The notes: generated by a model not told the origin, from the sequence alone. A DNA stretch of 64,000 nucleotides from CBDBZL01 sp031399025 (GCA_031399025.1 JANNOJ010000022.1:124001-188000); one strand, 5' to 3'. Counted from the first letter of the stretch, positions 1 through 7,696 are shown. Numbers and translations are program-made.

Positions 1-4
1 GGCG

Positions 5-376
5 ATGTGCTCGGAGGCGATGCGCTGCGACCCGCGACCGCGCGAGGTGCTGGCGGCCGAGGTGAGCGTGCTGCTGGATGAGACGGTCAGCCGCGAAATG
101 CTCGACGCCTACGCCAGCCCGGCGCGCGCGCAGCACAAGGTGATCATGAGCCGCGCCCTGGCGCTGGTGGCGGTGACCGCGCGGCACGATCTGCTCGACC
201 CGCGTATGCGCGAGATCGGTGCGGTGGTGCTGGTGGGCGAGGAGCTGCACACCGCGCGGCTCGGCCAGATCGACCGGGAAATCGAGCATCTGAAAGTCGA
301 GCGGCGGCGGATCGCCGGCGCGGCGCCGCTGATCGGCCAAGCTCGCGTGATGAGCCGGGGTGCCTGTGGCAAGTAG
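5..376 (+). CDS. Conserved phage early protein, function unknown (5' end may be cut)
   Basis: A 123-residue frame starting four bases into the window and open to the window edge, so the true start may lie upstream. A second ATG at 23 has GGAGG just before it, but the spacing is short. The protein is mostly helical, with a central hydrophobic stretch and a charged, probably coiled-coil C-terminus (about residues 75-105). I recall similar short proteins directly before MuA in transposable phages of alphaproteobacteria, but I cannot name a family. Its stop overlaps the GTG start of the transposase by 17 bases, so the two are probably translationally coupled. The repressor genes expected at the phage left end must lie outside the window. 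Confidence 0.6.
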   Translation: MCSEAMRCDPRPREVLAAEVSVLLDETVSREMLDAYASPARAQHKVIMSRALALVAVTARHDLLDPRMREIGAVVLVGEELHTARLGQIDREIEHLKVERRRIAGAAPLIGQARVMSRGACGK

Positions 377-2357
377 AGCGATCCCCTTCAATATCGACGC
401 AACAGTCGGCCGGGAGTGGTTCACCGCGGCCGAGCTGGCCGAACTCGCCCTGCCCAGCCTTCCCGCCGACAAGCGGGCGATCAATCGGCGCGCGCAAGAG
501 GAACGCTGGAGCCTGCGCGAGGGCGCGGACGGAAGCGCCCTGGTGCGGGCGCGCCTCGGGCGGGGTGGCGGGATCGAGTTCCACGTGGCGCTGCTGCCGG
601 GTGCGGCGCGGCTCGAGCTGGCACGGCGGGGGATCTGTGTGCCGCTTCCGGCACCAACCGAGCAGGATGAGGAAAACGGCGCGGGATCCTGGCGCTGGTT
701 CGACGCACAGAACGCGAAGGTCAAGCGCGAGGCCGGGCGGCGCTGTGCGATCGTCGCCGAGGTCGCGCTACTCGAGGAGGCCGGGACGACGCGCACCGCG
801 GCGATCGCCGAGGTCTCCGGACGCCACGGTGTCGGCAAGTCGACGCTGTGGAACTGGCTGCGCGAGGTCGACGGGATCGCGGCCGGGGACCGGCTGCCGG
901 CGCTGGCGCCGCGGCACAAGGGTGGGGGCTCGGCAACCGAGATCGACCCGCTGCTGTGGACCACGTTCAAGAGCGACTACCTGCGGCTCTCCGCGCCGAC
1001 GATGACCAGCTGCTACGCGCGCACCGCCGCGATCGCCGCCCAAAGGGGCCTCTCGATAGCTTCTGAAAGGACCTTCAGGCGGCGCCTGGAGAGCGAGGTC
1101 GATCCGCGGATCGTTACCCTGCGCCGCGAAGGCGAAGAGGCGTTGCGGCGCTCAATCCCCAGCCAGCGGCGTACGATCGGCCATCTTCGTGCGCTCGAGC
1201 ACGTCAACGTCGACGGGCACAAATTCGACGTGTTCGTGCGGACGCAGGATGGCCGGGTGATCCGCCCGGTCATGGTGACGATCCAGGATATCTACAGCCG
1301 CAAGCTGCTGTCCTGGCGCCTCGGCGAGGCGGAGAGTGCGGTACTGACCCGGCTCGCCTTCGCCGACCTGTTCCGCGATTTCGGCATTCCCCGCGCCTGC
1401 ACGCTCGACAACTCCAGGGCGTTCGCCAGCAAGTGGATCACGGGCGGCGCCAAGTCGCGATTTCGGTTCAAGATCCGCGAGGAGGAGCCGACCGGGCTGC
1501 TCAAAGGCCTGGGCATCAAGATTCACTTGACGCTGCCCTATCGGGGGCAATCCAAACCAATTGAGCGCGCCTTCCGCGACCTGTGCGACACCATCGCCAA
1601 GCACACTGCGACGGAAGGCGCCTATACCGGCAATTCGCCGACGGCGAAGCCCGAGAACTACGGCAGCAAGGCCGTGCCCTGGGATAAGTTCGTTGCCCTG
1701 GTCGCGCAGGGGATCGCGGCACACAACGCCAAGATCGGTCGGCGCACCGAGGCGGCGCGCGGGCGCAGCTTCGACGAGGCCTTTGCCGAAAGCTACGCGA
1801 CCGCGCCGATTGGCAAGGCGACCCCCGAACAGTTGCGGATGGCGCTGCTGGCCGCCGAGCAGGTGATGGTCGATCGACGGACCGGCGAGATCAAGCTCTA
1901 CGGCAACCGGTACTGGTCGCCCGAGTGCGGGACCTTCCATGGCGAGCGGGTCACGGTGCGGTTCGACCCCGACAACCTCCACCAGGAGGTGCACCTTTAC
2001 GGCCAGGGCGGGCGCTACCGGACCAGCGCGCAGTTGATCGCCGATACCGGCTTCGACGATGTCGCCGGCGCCCGCGCCGCGGGCAAGCGCTACAAGGACT
2101 ACCGCCGCAAGATCCGCGATGGGGCCCAGGCGGAGCAGCTGCTGGCGGCCGAAGAGCTGGCGGCGCTGCAGGCCGGTTTCGAGGCGCCCGGGCTGCCGGA
2201 GCCGACGGTGCTGCGCACCGTCCGACATACCAACACGCGGGGCGGTCAGGTCTCGGTGCGCAAGCCCTTGCCGGCCGCGCAGACCGCCTCAGGCGCCGCA
2301 CCAATCGACCGGATGCAGGCCGCGGTCCTGCGGCTCGTCGACGCCAATCGTGATTAG
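360..2357 (+). CDS. muA: Mu-type transposase A subunit (DDE recombinase)
   Basis: Catalyses strand transfer for integration and replicative transposition of the prophage. The 665 residues are close to the length of MuA. The N-terminal ~80 residues look like the Mu-type winged-helix end/enhancer-binding domain. A helix-turn-helix region covers about 120-170, followed by the RNase-H-like core. The DDE triad is visible: D285 in NVDGHKF, D350 in TLDNSRAF and E402 in SKPIERAF, with spacing close to MuA D269/D336/E392. The stretch after the Glu (GAYTG...AKPENYG, about residues 420-437) also matches MuA. A C-terminal Mu-transposase barrel follows. The start is GTG, overlapping the upstream gene. MuB follows 23 bases downstream. 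All catalytic residues are intact, so it is probably functional. Confidence 0.95.
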   Translation: MPVASRAIPFNIDATVGREWFTAAELAELALPSLPADKRAINRRAQEERWSLREGADGSALVRARLGRGGGIEFHVALLPGAARLELARRGICVPLPAPTEQDEENGAGSWRWFDAQNAKVKREAGRRCAIVAEVALLEEAGTTRTAAIAEVSGRHGVGKSTLWNWLREVDGIAAGDRLPALAPRHKGGGSATEIDPLLWTTFKSDYLRLSAPTMTSCYARTAAIAAQRGLSIASERTFRRRLESEVDPRIVTLRREGEEALRRSIPSQRRTIGHLRALEHVNVDGHKFDVFVRTQDGRVIRPVMVTIQDIYSRKLLSWRLGEAESAVLTRLAFADLFRDFGIPRACTLDNSRAFASKWITGGAKSRFRFKIREEEPTGLLKGLGIKIHLTLPYRGQSKPIERAFRDLCDTIAKHTATEGAYTGNSPTAKPENYGSKAVPWDKFVALVAQGIAAHNAKIGRRTEAARGRSFDEAFAESYATAPIGKATPEQLRMALLAAEQVMVDRRTGEIKLYGNRYWSPECGTFHGERVTVRFDPDNLHQEVHLYGQGGRYRTSAQLIADTGFDDVAGARAAGKRYKDYRRKIRDGAQAEQLLAAEELAALQAGFEAPGLPEPTVLRTVRHTNTRGGQVSVRKPLPAAQTASGAAPIDRMQAAVLRLVDANRD

Positions 2358-2380
2358 CCAATGGTGAGGGGAGCCAGCCA

Positions 2381-3343
2381 ATGATCAACGCTACCGACGC
2401 ACCCGTAGACGCCGAGGAGATGCGGCTGTGGGCGAACGGCTATCGCGAGCTGCACGGCCTCTCCTGGGCCAAGTTCGCGGCCCAGTGCGGCACGCCGGCG
2501 GGCACGCTGCAGCCGTTCTGCAAGGGCACCTACCAGGGCGACAACGAGCGGGTGGCCCGCGACGTGTTCAAGTTCATGCAATCGTCGGAGAGCCGGGCGC
2601 AGCACCAGCAGGCGATCCCGGTCGATCCCGGCTATTTCGAGACGCCGACCTCGGGGCGGATCCGGACCTGCCTGCAGATCGCCCATATGGGCCGGATCAC
2701 CGTGGTCGCGACCGGGCCGGGCACCGGCAAGACCAGGACGGTGCGCGACTATGCCGACCGGGCGCAACCGGTCTGGATCGTGACGATCAAGCCGAGCACC
2801 GCCCGGCTCAACCCCATGGTGCTCGAAGTGCACAAGGCGTTCGGCATCCCGGTGAAGTATTCCTGGACGCACAATGCCTCGGGCATCGTGTGCGACCGGC
2901 TGCGCGGGCGCCAAGGCCTGCTGGTGATCGACGAGGCCAACCATCTCGAGGTCGAGGCCTTCGAGGAGCTGCGCTCCTGGCACGACGAGACGGGCGTGGG
3001 CATCTGCCTGCTCGGCAACGAGGAGCTGCTGCAGCGGATCGAAACTGGGCGGCACCGCGACCGCTTCGCGCGCCTTAACCGGCGGATCGCCCAGCGCCAC
3101 GTGCAGCGGGTGCCGCTCAAGGAGGACGTGGAGGCGTTCTGCGACGCCTGGCGGCTGACCGATCCGGGCATCCGCAAGTACCTCGAGCGGATGGCGCTGA
3201 GCCCCGGGGCCGGCGGCCTGGGCGAGTGCCAGATGCTGATCGAGGCGGGCTCGATGCTCGCCTCGGCCGAGGAGCGCGGGCTGACGCTGGCGGACCTGCG
3301 CGATGCGCAGGCGACCCGCGCTACCCGGTGGATCGAAGCATGA
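2381..3343 (+). CDS. muB: MuB-like transposition target-selection ATPase
   Basis: AAA+ ATPase expected to coat target DNA, deliver it to MuA and give target immunity. The 320 residues begin with a Cro-like helix-turn-helix (about 20-65), as in Mu B. Walker A is GPGTGKT (112-118) and Walker B is LLVIDEA (180-186). A sensor-like LLGNEEL follows near 215, then a helical C-terminal domain. It has a ribosome-binding site (GGGGAG) a few bases before its ATG and follows muA closely. The stop overlaps the next ATG (ATGA), the usual arrangement in this early operon. The muA-muB pairing identifies the element as a transposable phage rather than an ordinary temperate phage. Confidence 0.93.
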   Translation: MINATDAPVDAEEMRLWANGYRELHGLSWAKFAAQCGTPAGTLQPFCKGTYQGDNERVARDVFKFMQSSESRAQHQQAIPVDPGYFETPTSGRIRTCLQIAHMGRITVVATGPGTGKTRTVRDYADRAQPVWIVTIKPSTARLNPMVLEVHKAFGIPVKYSWTHNASGIVCDRLRGRQGLLVIDEANHLEVEAFEELRSWHDETGVGICLLGNEELLQRIETGRHRDRFARLNRRIAQRHVQRVPLKEDVEAFCDAWRLTDPGIRKYLERMALSPGAGGLGECQMLIEAGSMLASAEERGLTLADLRDAQATRATRWIEA

Positions 3344-3636
3344 CCCCCTTCGGTGAAGCTCAGGACAGGCTTGGACAGGCTCACGACGAGCGGAAGGCGA
3401 CCTGCCACTTCTGTGCCGCGGCCGAAATTTCGCCGGTCTCACACTTCGGGAGCCCGCTTTGCGAGGGGCACCTGGCGATCCAGGAGCACGTCGTCTCGAT
3501 GCAGCGGGGGGTTGGCGGCTCCTATTTCGCGGTCTGCCAGTGCGGGTGGCGTTCGAGCGCCGAGCGATCGCTGATTCGCGAGACGCAGGTGCGGCTGCAC
3601 TGGGCCGGGATCGTGCAGCGCGCGGTGGCAGCGTGA
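3340..3636 (+). CDS. Small cysteine-rich, putative zinc-binding phage protein
   Basis: A 98-residue protein starting at the ATG that overlaps the muB stop. Paired cysteines and a histidine (CHFC at about 22-25, then a C..H pair and a CQCGW) suggest one zinc-ribbon-like fold. I cannot assign a role. The first ~17 residues are encoded by a sequence that looks like a degenerate sphingomonad dispersed repeat (see the repeat at 3344-3393), so the ancestral start may lie further in. It overlaps the next GTG by 4 bases and belongs to the early operon. Confidence 0.7.
   Translation: MTPFGEAQDRLGQAHDERKATCHFCAAAEISPVSHFGSPLCEGHLAIQEHVVSMQRGVGGSYFAVCQCGWRSSAERSLIRETQVRLHWAGIVQRAVAA
3344..3393. repeat. 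Degenerate sphingomonad-type dispersed repeat inside a coding start
   Basis: The 50 bases resemble the intergenic element written in many sphingomonad genomes as variants of CTTCGACAAGCTCAGGACGA. Here two such half-units (CCTTCGGTGAAGCTCAGGAC and CTTGGACAGGCTCACGACGA) lie head to tail directly after the muB stop and supply the first codons of the next gene. The likeness is from memory, not from a search. Confidence 0.45.
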
Positions 3637-3806
3637 GCCGCGCCGTTGAGCGCTGCCGCGCGGTGGTGCGCGCCTACGACGCCGAGTTCGGCGCCGGGGC
3701 GGCCCATCGCGAGATCGCCTGCGGGCTAGGGCTGCTTGCGGTGCTGGGCTGGCTCGCTGCGGGCCTGGTGATCGTGAGTGCGGCGCTCCTGGGTGGTGCG
3801 CTGTGA
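3633..3806 (+). CDS. Small single-pass membrane protein
   Basis: A 57-residue GTG-started frame chained by 4-base overlaps to both neighbours. The first ~30 residues are hydrophilic. The rest (about 33-55, rich in Leu, Ala, Gly and Val) is one transmembrane helix. Nothing in it identifies a function. The overlapping start and stop codons on both sides are the main reason to accept it. Confidence 0.6.
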   Translation: MSRAVERCRAVVRAYDAEFGAGAAHREIACGLGLLAVLGWLAAGLVIVSAALLGGAL

Positions 3807-4210
3807 TCACGTCGACCTCGTGCCCCTGCTGCCGGCAGCCCTGGCCGTTAGCGCCCTCGGGCAAGCTGCCGGTGTGGGTGCTGCGCCAGCTCGCCTTCGA
3901 CTACGTCACGCGCGCCACTGCGCTCGCCCTGGACGACATCAGAGGCACCGGACGGCAGGCCGAGCTGGTCGAAGCCCGAGCCTTACTCGTCTGGATCGCA
4001 AAGACCTTTGGCCGCGACAGCCTGAGCTACCCGCAGATCGCCCGGTGGGTCGGGCGGGACCATACGAGCGTGATGCACCTCTGGAAGAAGGTGATTCCTC
4101 GCCTGCTGGTGGATAGCCCCGATTTCGCAGGGCTTTGCGGAGGCTTCAGAGCACGTGCGGTGCGGGCGCTCGCTATGCCGATGGAGGAGCGCAGCCATGC
4201 CGAAGCCTGA
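3803..4210 (+). CDS. DnaA domain IV-like DNA-binding protein
   Basis: A 135-residue GTG-started protein. Residues about 55-100 match the C-terminal DNA-binding domain of the replication initiator DnaA, including the signature helix GRDHTSVMHLWKK (compare GRDHTTV in DnaA) preceded by SYPQIARWV. It lacks the AAA+ ATPase, so it cannot be an initiator by itself. A CxxC pair near the N-terminus (SCPCCRQP) may bind metal. In a transposable phage it could occupy DnaA boxes, recruit or block host replication, or act as a repressor; that is inference. It sits between the small membrane protein and gemA and overlaps the first by 4 bases. Confidence 0.82.
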   Translation: MITSTSCPCCRQPWPLAPSGKLPVWVLRQLAFDYVTRATALALDDIRGTGRQAELVEARALLVWIAKTFGRDSLSYPQIARWVGRDHTSVMHLWKKVIPRLLVDSPDFAGLCGGFRARAVRALAMPMEERSHAEA

Positions 4211-4883
4211 GCAACACGAGCGCGTCAGCGGCAACTCCGCGAGCCACAAGCGGCGGGCGATGCTGGCCAAGATCCACCTGGCGGCAAAGCAGCTGACCAT
4301 GGACGAAGACGACTATCGCCAGATTTTGCGCGAGGAGACCGGCCAAGCGAGCGCCGGCGGCTGCAGCGACAGCGAACTCGAGAAGGTGATCGCGCGGCTG
4401 CAGCGGCTCGGCTTCAAGCCACTGCGCAACGGTCGCGGGACCGCGACGCACCCGATGGCCAGGAAGGCGCGGGCGCTGTGGATTTCGCTCCACCAGCTGG
4501 GCGTGGTCAATAACCCGTCCGAGCAGGCGCTCGAAGCCTTCGCCAAGCGCCAGCTCGGCTGCGACAGGCTGGTCTGGGCGCGGCAATCCGACGCCTTCAA
4601 GCTGATCGAGGCATTGAAGGCGATGGCGACGCGGGCGGGCTGGCGGCAGGTCGGTCCCAAGGGCGAGCAGCTCTCGGTGCTTACGCTGCAGGCGAACCTG
4701 TGCGCGCTGATGCTCGATCGGCTCGCGGCGGCCGGCGCAGTGCCGGCGGACTGGTCGATCGAGACCGCCGCCTGGCGGCTCGGCCGGATCCGCCACAGCA
4801 GCAGCTGGACCAGCGCGACCTACGCCAGCGTGGCCGGAATGCTCGGCGAGAAGCTGCGCGAACACCAGGGAGAATTGAAGTGA
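4197..4883 (+). CDS. gemA: GemA/Mu gp16-family regulatory protein (DUF1018)
   Basis: The GemA-family region is visible from about residue 30 to 210. It starts with a helical segment (MLAKIHLAAKQL), then the PMARKARALW...LG block and a C-terminal ANLCALMLDRL region typical of gp16/DUF1018 proteins. In Mu, GemA influences host gene expression and DNA supercoiling. The ATG at 4197 is chosen because GGAGG lies at 4183-4187; an in-frame start 42 bases upstream has no such site. It is in the early operon and overlaps the next GTG by 4 bases. Confidence 0.87.
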   Translation: MPKPEQHERVSGNSASHKRRAMLAKIHLAAKQLTMDEDDYRQILREETGQASAGGCSDSELEKVIARLQRLGFKPLRNGRGTATHPMARKARALWISLHQLGVVNNPSEQALEAFAKRQLGCDRLVWARQSDAFKLIEALKAMATRAGWRQVGPKGEQLSVLTLQANLCALMLDRLAAAGAVPADWSIETAAWRLGRIRHSSSWTSATYASVAGMLGEKLREHQGELK

Positions 4884-5035
4884 CGGCGGAAGATATCATC
4901 CTTGCAGCAGCAATAATTGTCCTCGCCGTGCTGTGTGTCTTCAACTCTCCCCCAAGGACCACTCTACGCGCCTGCGCCTGCCTGTCTCTGGGTCTCGTAA
5001 TCGGCGTCGTCCTTTCGAAGGCGTTTGGACAATGA
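4880..5035 (+). CDS. Small two-helix membrane protein
   Basis: A 51-residue GTG-started frame overlapping the gemA stop by 4 bases and the next ATG by 4 bases. Two hydrophobic segments (about 7-20 and 32-46) are separated by a short polar loop with two cysteines. No family is recognisable. Support comes from the gene-to-gene overlap pattern and from hydrophobicity. Confidence 0.55.
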   Translation: MTAEDIILAAAIIVLAVLCVFNSPPRTTLRACACLSLGLVIGVVLSKAFGQ

Positions 5036-5223
5036 AGCGCCCGATTCCCGTGGTGGTGCAGCGGATCGGCAAGCCGGCCCCGACGCTAGGCTGGCTAGAG
5101 CTGCCGATCCTGGGCGAGGAGCCGAGGCGCAAGCGCTGGCGCCCGGGCGTGCTGGTGTGGGGCGCCGCCTACGGCGCCCTCGCAGCGGGTGTCGCAGCGC
5201 TGGCGCAGGTGGTCCTTTTTTAA
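5032..5223 (+). CDS. Small membrane-anchored phage protein
   Basis: A 63-residue protein with a basic N-terminal half and one transmembrane helix at about 40-60. ATG at 5032 overlaps the upstream TGA, and its own TAA shares a base with the next ATG. Function unknown. Several tiny membrane proteins in a row are common in early regions of transposable phages. Confidence 0.55.
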   Translation: MKRPIPVVVQRIGKPAPTLGWLELPILGEEPRRKRWRPGVLVWGAAYGALAAGVAALAQVVLF

Positions 5224-5489
5224 TGGGCGGCCCGGCGATCTCGGACCATGCGCTGCTGCGGTTCCTCGATCGGGGTGGCCAGCTCGACGTGGAGGCGCTG
5301 CGGGCGAACCTCTCGGCCTCGCTTACCCGTGCGCACCGCGCCGCGCGGGCCTTGAGCGAAGCCGACTATCTGATCCGCGCCGATGGCCTGGTGTTCATCG
5401 TGCGCGGGGAAACCGTGTCCACGGTGATCGACGATCGCGGGCCGCCAGAATGGGCACGTGCCCTGCGCACCGGTGCCGGCGACCGGTGA
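5223..5489 (+). CDS. Conserved hypothetical phage protein
   Basis: An 88-residue soluble alpha/beta protein starting SDHALLRFLDRGG and ending in a strand-rich part (LVFIVRGETVSTVI). This pattern recurs in Mu-like phages of alphaproteobacteria just before the Mor-like gene, although no activity is known to me. The start and stop overlap both neighbours by 1 to 4 bases, so it is an integral part of the operon. Confidence 0.7.
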   Translation: MGGPAISDHALLRFLDRGGQLDVEALRANLSASLTRAHRAARALSEADYLIRADGLVFIVRGETVSTVIDDRGPPEWARALRTGAGDR

Positions 5490-5902
5490 ACACGCTGCCG
5501 CCCCTTGTTCTGCCGGGCGCGCTGGCGGAGATCGCGGCGGTGGCCGGCGAGGAGGCCGCGCTGGCGGTGGCGGCCGAGCGCGGGGGGACGATCGTCTATA
5601 TTCCGCCGTCGCCCAGCAGCGAGCACTGGCTGACCAGGCTGGTGGGGCTGAAGCACGCCCGGGCGATCGCCGACCGCCTGACCTGCGGGGTCGGCGGGCT
5701 GCGGGTCGAGGTGCCGCTCGGGCCTAAAGGCCACGAGGCGCTGCAGCGGGCCAAGGTGGACCGGCTGATCCTGGAGGGCGAATCGTCCGAACGTGACATC
5801 GCCCGGGCCACTGGCTACACCATTCGCGGCGTGCGCAAGCGGCGCGCGAAGCTGGCCGAGCCCGGCGGCCGGCGCGACGATCGCCAGCTCGACCTGCTCT
5901 GA
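5486..5902 (+). CDS. Mor-like transcription activator of the phage middle/late genes
   Basis: A 138-residue GTG-started protein with the layout of the Mor/C family. An N-terminal helical dimerisation part (EIAAVAGEEAALAVAAERGG) leads into a short strand (TIVYIPP), as in Mu Mor. A second such unit follows, then a C-terminal helix-turn-helix (RDIARATGYTIRGVRKRRA, about 107-126). Mor binds a dyad near -43 of its target promoter and recruits RNA polymerase. The gene is the last of the early chain and lies directly before the lysis cassette, as Mor does in Mu. A perfect 18-bp dyad 21 bases after its stop, repeated in opposite orientation before the capsid gene, is a candidate binding site (inference). 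Confidence 0.8.
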   Translation: MNTLPPLVLPGALAEIAAVAGEEAALAVAAERGGTIVYIPPSPSSEHWLTRLVGLKHARAIADRLTCGVGGLRVEVPLGPKGHEALQRAKVDRLILEGESSERDIARATGYTIRGVRKRRAKLAEPGGRRDDRQLDLL

Positions 5903-5923
5903 CGATCGTGCGTTGAACCGCAG

Positions 5924-5941
5924 CCCGGAACACGTTCCGGG
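5924..5941. promoter_or_regulatory. 18-bp dyad, candidate activator site before the lysis genes
   Basis: CCCGGAACACGTTCCGGG: 8-bp arms around a 2-bp centre, in the 92-base gap between the Mor-like gene and the endolysin. The exact reverse complement occurs at 13793-13810 before the capsid gene, and both copies are followed by GGCGA. The 2-base spacer suits a dimeric protein better than an RNA hairpin. Binding by the Mor-like protein is inference. Confidence 0.6.
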
Positions 5942-5994
5942 GCGAGTCGAAGCGACCCGGCGGCCACAAGCGCTCCTGCAACGGAGCAATCCCC

Positions 5995-6585
5995 ATGGCC
6001 GAAACTCTCGACATTGCAGCGCTGCAGCGTTCGCTCGGCGTAAGGGCCGACGGGATCGCCGGGCTGGTGACCTTCACCGCCCTGTTCGTCAGGCTGGGCG
6101 CCGCCAATGCGCGCGCCGAGGAGCTGGCGGTCGCGGCCAGCGTGCACTTCAAGAATTACGGCGTGCTGGAGAATGGACTGCGCTTCGCGCACTTCCTGGC
6201 TCAACTCGTGCACGAGAGCGGCTCGTTCCGCTACATGGAGGAGATCGCCAGCGGCGCAGCCTACGAGGGGCGCAGGGACCTGGGCAACACGGCCAAGGGC
6301 GACGGGGTACGCTTCAAGGGGCGCGGCCCGATCCAACTCACTGGGCGCGCGAATTACCGCACGTTCGGCCGGCGGATCGGGATCGACCTCGAACGACACC
6401 CCGAGATCGCCGCGATCCCCTCGATCGGACTGCACCTGGCGCTCGAGTACTGGGACGATCGCGGGCTCAATGCGCTGGCCGACGGCAACAAGATCAAGGC
6501 GATCACCCAGCGGATCAACGGCGGGTTCAACGGGCTTGCCGATCGCCAGGCGCACTACCGCAAGATCGCCAGCTTGCTTGTATGA
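5995..6585 (+). CDS. GH19-family endolysin (chitinase-like peptidoglycan hydrolase)
   Basis: Degrades host peptidoglycan at lysis. The 196 residues match the single-domain phage GH19 lysozymes: HESGSFRYMEE (73-83) carries the likely catalytic Glu74, followed by GAAYEGRRDLGN, the FKGRGPIQLTGRANY block and a C-terminal TQRINGGFNG motif. The first ~20 residues (IAALQRSLGVRADG) resemble the start of a peptidoglycan-binding repeat. There is no signal peptide, so it depends on the holin. ATG at 5995 has CGGAG upstream. It opens the lysis cassette and overlaps the Rz start by 4 bases. Confidence 0.92.
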   Translation: MAETLDIAALQRSLGVRADGIAGLVTFTALFVRLGAANARAEELAVAASVHFKNYGVLENGLRFAHFLAQLVHESGSFRYMEEIASGAAYEGRRDLGNTAKGDGVRFKGRGPIQLTGRANYRTFGRRIGIDLERHPEIAAIPSIGLHLALEYWDDRGLNALADGNKIKAITQRINGGFNGLADRQAHYRKIASLLV

Positions 6586-7274
6586 GCTGGCTGTCACTCC
6601 TCACCTGGCCGCTGGGCAAGCTGGCCAAGATCGGCGCGGCGCTATGGCGCTGGCTCACGGCCGACTTCCGGCGCCTGGCGATCGCGGCCCTGCTGCTCGC
6701 CCTCGGGCTCGCGCACCACGCCGGTAACGAGGCGCGTGAGGACCTGGTCGCGGAGCGTGCGGAAGCGGCGCGCTGGGAGAAGAGCGCGCGAGCCTGGCAG
6801 GACGCGCACGACGGCCTGGCCGAACGAACCAGGCAGGCGCGGCTCGCGGCGGCCGAAGCCGACCGACACAACGCCGAGCGCGTGGAGCGCGAGCTCGCCG
6901 CCATTACCGAAAGGACCGCCGATGATTACCAGGACCGCCTTGCCGACAGCCGCGCTGCTCTTGAGCGGGTGCGCCGTGACCTCGCTGCCGCCACCCGAGC
7001 CGATCCCGGTGGTGGCGGAGCAGCGCACCTGCCCGGCGCCTACACCGCCCGCTGCCGCGCTCTTGGCGCCGCCGACTGTGACGCGCTTCTTGCCGCGCTC
7101 CCCGACACCCTGAGCGCGGCCGAGGAGAACACCGCCAAGCTGATCGGGCTGCAGGACTGGGCGCTCTCGATGCTGGCGGTGGACTACTCTGGTGACGGTC
7201 CTTCGGCCTCAAGTAGCGCAGCGGTAGGCAACAAGGCGCCCTCAGGTAGCGCAGCGGCAGGCCCACCGGGATGA
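6582..7274 (+). CDS. Rz: Rz-like inner-membrane spanin (i-spanin)
   Basis: A 230-residue protein with one N-terminal transmembrane helix (about 27-45) and a long charged periplasmic coiled coil (about 48-145), the layout of i-spanins that pair with an outer-membrane lipoprotein to fuse the membranes. Such a lipoprotein is encoded in another frame inside this gene (6922-7113). ATG at 6582 overlaps the endolysin stop. The C-terminus is odd: the last ~30 residues (Ser/Ala/Gly/Pro-rich) are encoded by two copies of the phage's dispersed ~22-bp repeat at 7207-7228 and 7240-7261, so the original gene probably ended earlier. Confidence 0.85.
   Translation: MSWLSLLTWPLGKLAKIGAALWRWLTADFRRLAIAALLLALGLAHHAGNEAREDLVAERAEAARWEKSARAWQDAHDGLAERTRQARLAAAEADRHNAERVERELAAITERTADDYQDRLADSRAALERVRRDLAAATRADPGGGGAAHLPGAYTARCRALGAADCDALLAALPDTLSAAEENTAKLIGLQDWALSMLAVDYSGDGPSASSSAAVGNKAPSGSAAAGPPG
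6922..7113 (+). CDS. Rz1: Rz1-like o-spanin lipoprotein nested within Rz
   Basis: A 63-residue frame lying wholly within Rz in another phase, the classical nested Rz/Rz1 arrangement. It has a short signal peptide with lipobox LLLSGC (cleavage before Cys17) and a proline-rich mature part (CAVTSLPPPEPIPVV and later PAPTPPAA), as in known Rz1 proteins. GAAAGG upstream is a plausible ribosome-binding site. Together with Rz it should span the periplasm and disrupt the outer membrane. Easily missed by gene finders. Confidence 0.88.
   Translation: MITRTALPTAALLLSGCAVTSLPPPEPIPVVAEQRTCPAPTPPAAALLAPPTVTRFLPRSPTP
7207..7228 (+). repeat. Phage dispersed repeat, copy 1
   Basis: First of two copies at the 3' end of Rz, with core AGTAGCGCAGCGGTAGG. 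Related copies lie at 7240-7261, 19650-19671 (inverted), 21704-21725, 21737-21758 and 22470-22491, with a weaker one at 12756-12777. All copies lie at gene junctions. Confidence 0.75.
7240..7261 (+). repeat. Phage dispersed repeat, copy 2
   Basis: Core GGTAGCGCAGCGGCAGG, 11 bases after copy 1, just before the start of the probable holin. With copy 1 it encodes the Ser/Ala-rich tail of Rz. Confidence 0.75.
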
Positions 7275-7696
7275 CGCTGCACGGCCTGCCTTCGTTCTAC
7301 GCTCCCTGGCTGCTCGCCCTTGCCGCTTCGAGCGCGGGAGACGGGGCCACGCCGGGCGCGATCACCGTGCGCCTGGAGGGGACCGAATTGCCGGTGCTGC
7401 AATTGGCCCTGGCGTTAGCCGGGGTGCTGATGGCGCGGCCGCTGGCGCCGCGGCGCGAACAGGAGCGCGGGATCGGGCGCCAGATCCTGGTGACCTTGAT
7501 CATGATGGTGCTGGCCAGCGTCTGGGTGATCGAATCACAGCCTGGGCTGCTGTTCACCTTCGTGGTGGCGATCGGCCTGGGTTTCTCGGGCTACGCGCTG
7601 ATCGAGCTGGCCGGCACCCAGATCGAGCACGCCGCCAAGCGGCTGTTCGCGACCATTTCGGATGCCTTGGCGAGCATCGGAGGCAAGAGCAAATGA
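7271..7696 (+). CDS. Multi-span membrane protein, probable holin
   Basis: A 141-residue protein with about three transmembrane helices (near 10-22, 44-60 and 75-115) and a charged C-terminal tail. Small size, position straight after the endolysin and spanin genes, and overlap of its ATG with the Rz stop make a holin or holin-like lysis regulator the best guess. No holin family signature can be seen, so this rests on context. Confidence 0.55.
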   Translation: MTLHGLPSFYAPWLLALAASSAGDGATPGAITVRLEGTELPVLQLALALAGVLMARPLAPRREQERGIGRQILVTLIMMVLASVWVIESQPGLLFTFVVAIGLGFSGYALIELAGTQIEHAAKRLFATISDALASIGGKSK

